A stretch of DNA of 5,707 nucleotides from Paracoccaceae bacterium. GTDB lineage: Bacteria; Pseudomonadota; Alphaproteobacteria; Rhodobacterales; Rhodobacteraceae. The DNA is taken from contig JAMWZF010000208.1 in assembly GCA_024304875.1 (NCBI GenBank), forward strand, positions 1-5,707, read 5' to 3'. This document shows positions 5,106-5,707 of the stretch, piece after piece (position 1 is the first letter of the stretch; the number at the start of each line of letters is the position of its first letter). Under the pieces are notes generated by a model, which saw only the letters and a list, made by a program, of their open reading frames with translations, did not search any database and was not told where the DNA came from. Position numbers and translations under genes: made by a program.

Positions 5106-5707
5106 TCAGGGGCAGAGGAACAGGTCGTTCGCCAGCGCAAACAGCATCAGCGTCAGGATGATCGAGAGGCCCGCCGCCATCAGCACCTTCAGGGCGCCTT
5201 CGGACGGCGCCTTGCCGGTCACGGCCTCCCACGCGTGGAACACCAGGTGTCCCCCGTCCAGCACCGGGATCGGAAACAGGTTAAGCAGGCCGACCGCCGT
5301 CGACAGCACCGCGATGAACCAGATGAAGCTGGTCGTCCCCTGGCTGGCCATCGCACCCGAGGTCTCGGCGATGCCCACCGGCCCGCTCAGGTTGCAGGTC
5401 GAGATCGCGCCCGAGAGGATGTGCCACAATCCGTTGAGCGACGATGTGATGATGACCCACACCTGCACCAGCCCGTCGCGCAGCGCGGTGCCGAGGCCGA
5501 CGGGTTCGGACTGCAGCTCGTAGAGAAACCCGCCCTGGATGCCGATGCGATAGTAGGTCTGAAAGCCGCCGTCCGCCGCAGGCTCGTCCATCCGGCGCGG
5601 CGACAGGGTCAGGTCCACGATCTCCCCGTCGCGCCAGACCTCGAGGTCCAGCGGCGCGCCTTCGGAGGTCGTCACGATGCCGACCAGCTGATCGAAACTG
5701 ACCCTGT
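5106..5707 (-). CDS. rseP: RseP-type site-2 protease, C-terminal part (5' end outside the window)
   Basis: About 199 residues of open frame entering from the right edge and ending at TGA (5106-5108). The first visible part (VSFDQLVGIVTTSEGAPLDLEVWRDGEIVDL, 5707 to about 5610) is the second half of a PDZ domain. Then come a membrane segment (about 5490-5430), the conserved LSGPVGIAE loop, and a helix leading into NLFPIPVLDGGH (about 5282-5247). This last segment is the family's second zinc-binding site, whose LDG Asp helps bind the metal. A final hydrophobic helix (VLMAAGLSIILTLMLFALAND) ends the protein. The HExxH motif would lie upstream, outside the window. RseP cleaves transmembrane anti-sigma factors and remnant signal peptides in the inner membrane. 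A GTG at 5675 is in frame but is internal, since the PDZ sequence continues past it. Gene order rseP-bamA matches the common cluster. Confidence 0.95.
   Translation of the reverse strand, partial: RVSFDQLVGIVTTSEGAPLDLEVWRDGEIVDLTLSPRRMDEPAADGGFQTYYRIGIQGGFLYELQSEPVGLGTALRDGLVQVWVIITSSLNGLWHILSGAISTCNLSGPVGIAETSGAMASQGTTSFIWFIAVLSTAVGLLNLFPIPVLDGGHLVFHAWEAVTGKAPSEGALKVLMAAGLSIILTLMLFALANDLFLCP

Noticed and set aside
2342..5161. A 939-codon open frame on the plus strand, antisense to bamA
   Set aside because: It runs opposite to bamA, the promoter, the small gene and the end of rseP. Its composition (Ala, Gly, Glu, Asp, Val, Arg rich) is what the antisense frame of a high-GC gene gives, and no domain is recognisable. 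The length comes from lack of AT-rich stops.
4882..5232. 116-codon minus-strand frame across the end of rseP and the gap
   Set aside because: Out of frame with both RseP and the small gene, Arg/Pro/Gly-rich at first and without a supporting ribosome site.
1..5707. A new defence, mobile or other undescribed multi-gene system
   Set aside because: Apart from the 44-codon frame, every gene belongs to a known housekeeping envelope/lipid A cluster in conserved order. There are no transposase, integrase, phage, toxin, CRISPR or attachment-site signals.

Overview
This window is high-GC DNA with all recognisable genes on the minus strand. Read 5'->3' on that strand, the order is rseP (3' part only), a 44-codon small membrane-protein gene, bamA, skp/ompH, fabZ, lpxA and lpxI (5' part only). 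This is the widely conserved outer-membrane-biogenesis / lipid A cluster. The use of lpxI rather than lpxH, the absence of lpxD between skp and fabZ, and the style of the proteins point to an alphaproteobacterium, most likely of the Rhodobacteraceae/Rhodobacterales. That placement is inferred from gene order and protein style; no database was searched.

Layout from the right edge. The C-terminal ~199 residues of the intramembrane protease RseP end at 5106. A gap of about 370 bases follows. It holds a small gene (4829-4963) with a good Shine-Dalgarno sequence and one predicted membrane helix, preceded by two adjacent hairpins. It also holds a convincing sigma70-type promoter for bamA (4775-4803) whose -35 box sits inside a 32-bp inverted repeat. 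bamA (775 aa) encodes the outer-membrane insertase. It overlaps skp by one base (TGATG). Skp is a periplasmic chaperone with an unusual Pro/Gly/Asp/Glu-rich C-terminal tail. After 54 bases comes fabZ with a strong AAGGAG ribosome site. fabZ overlaps lpxA (ATGA), and lpxA overlaps lpxI (ATGA), which runs off the left edge.

The genes make up a working unit for the outer membrane. RseP belongs to the regulated-proteolysis side of envelope stress control. Skp escorts unfolded outer-membrane proteins to BamA for insertion. FabZ supplies elongating (3-hydroxy)acyl-ACP chemistry. LpxA puts the first 3-hydroxyacyl chain on UDP-GlcNAc, and LpxI cleaves UDP-2,3-diacylglucosamine to lipid X. The overlapping stops and starts suggest bamA-skp and fabZ-lpxA-lpxI are translated in a coupled way from one long transcript.

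I see no mobile element, CRISPR array, tRNA, rRNA or evidence of a new multi-gene system. The points most worth a second look are the small gene between rseP and bamA, the inverted repeat over the bamA promoter, the Skp tail, and the acyl-chain ruler position of LpxA.
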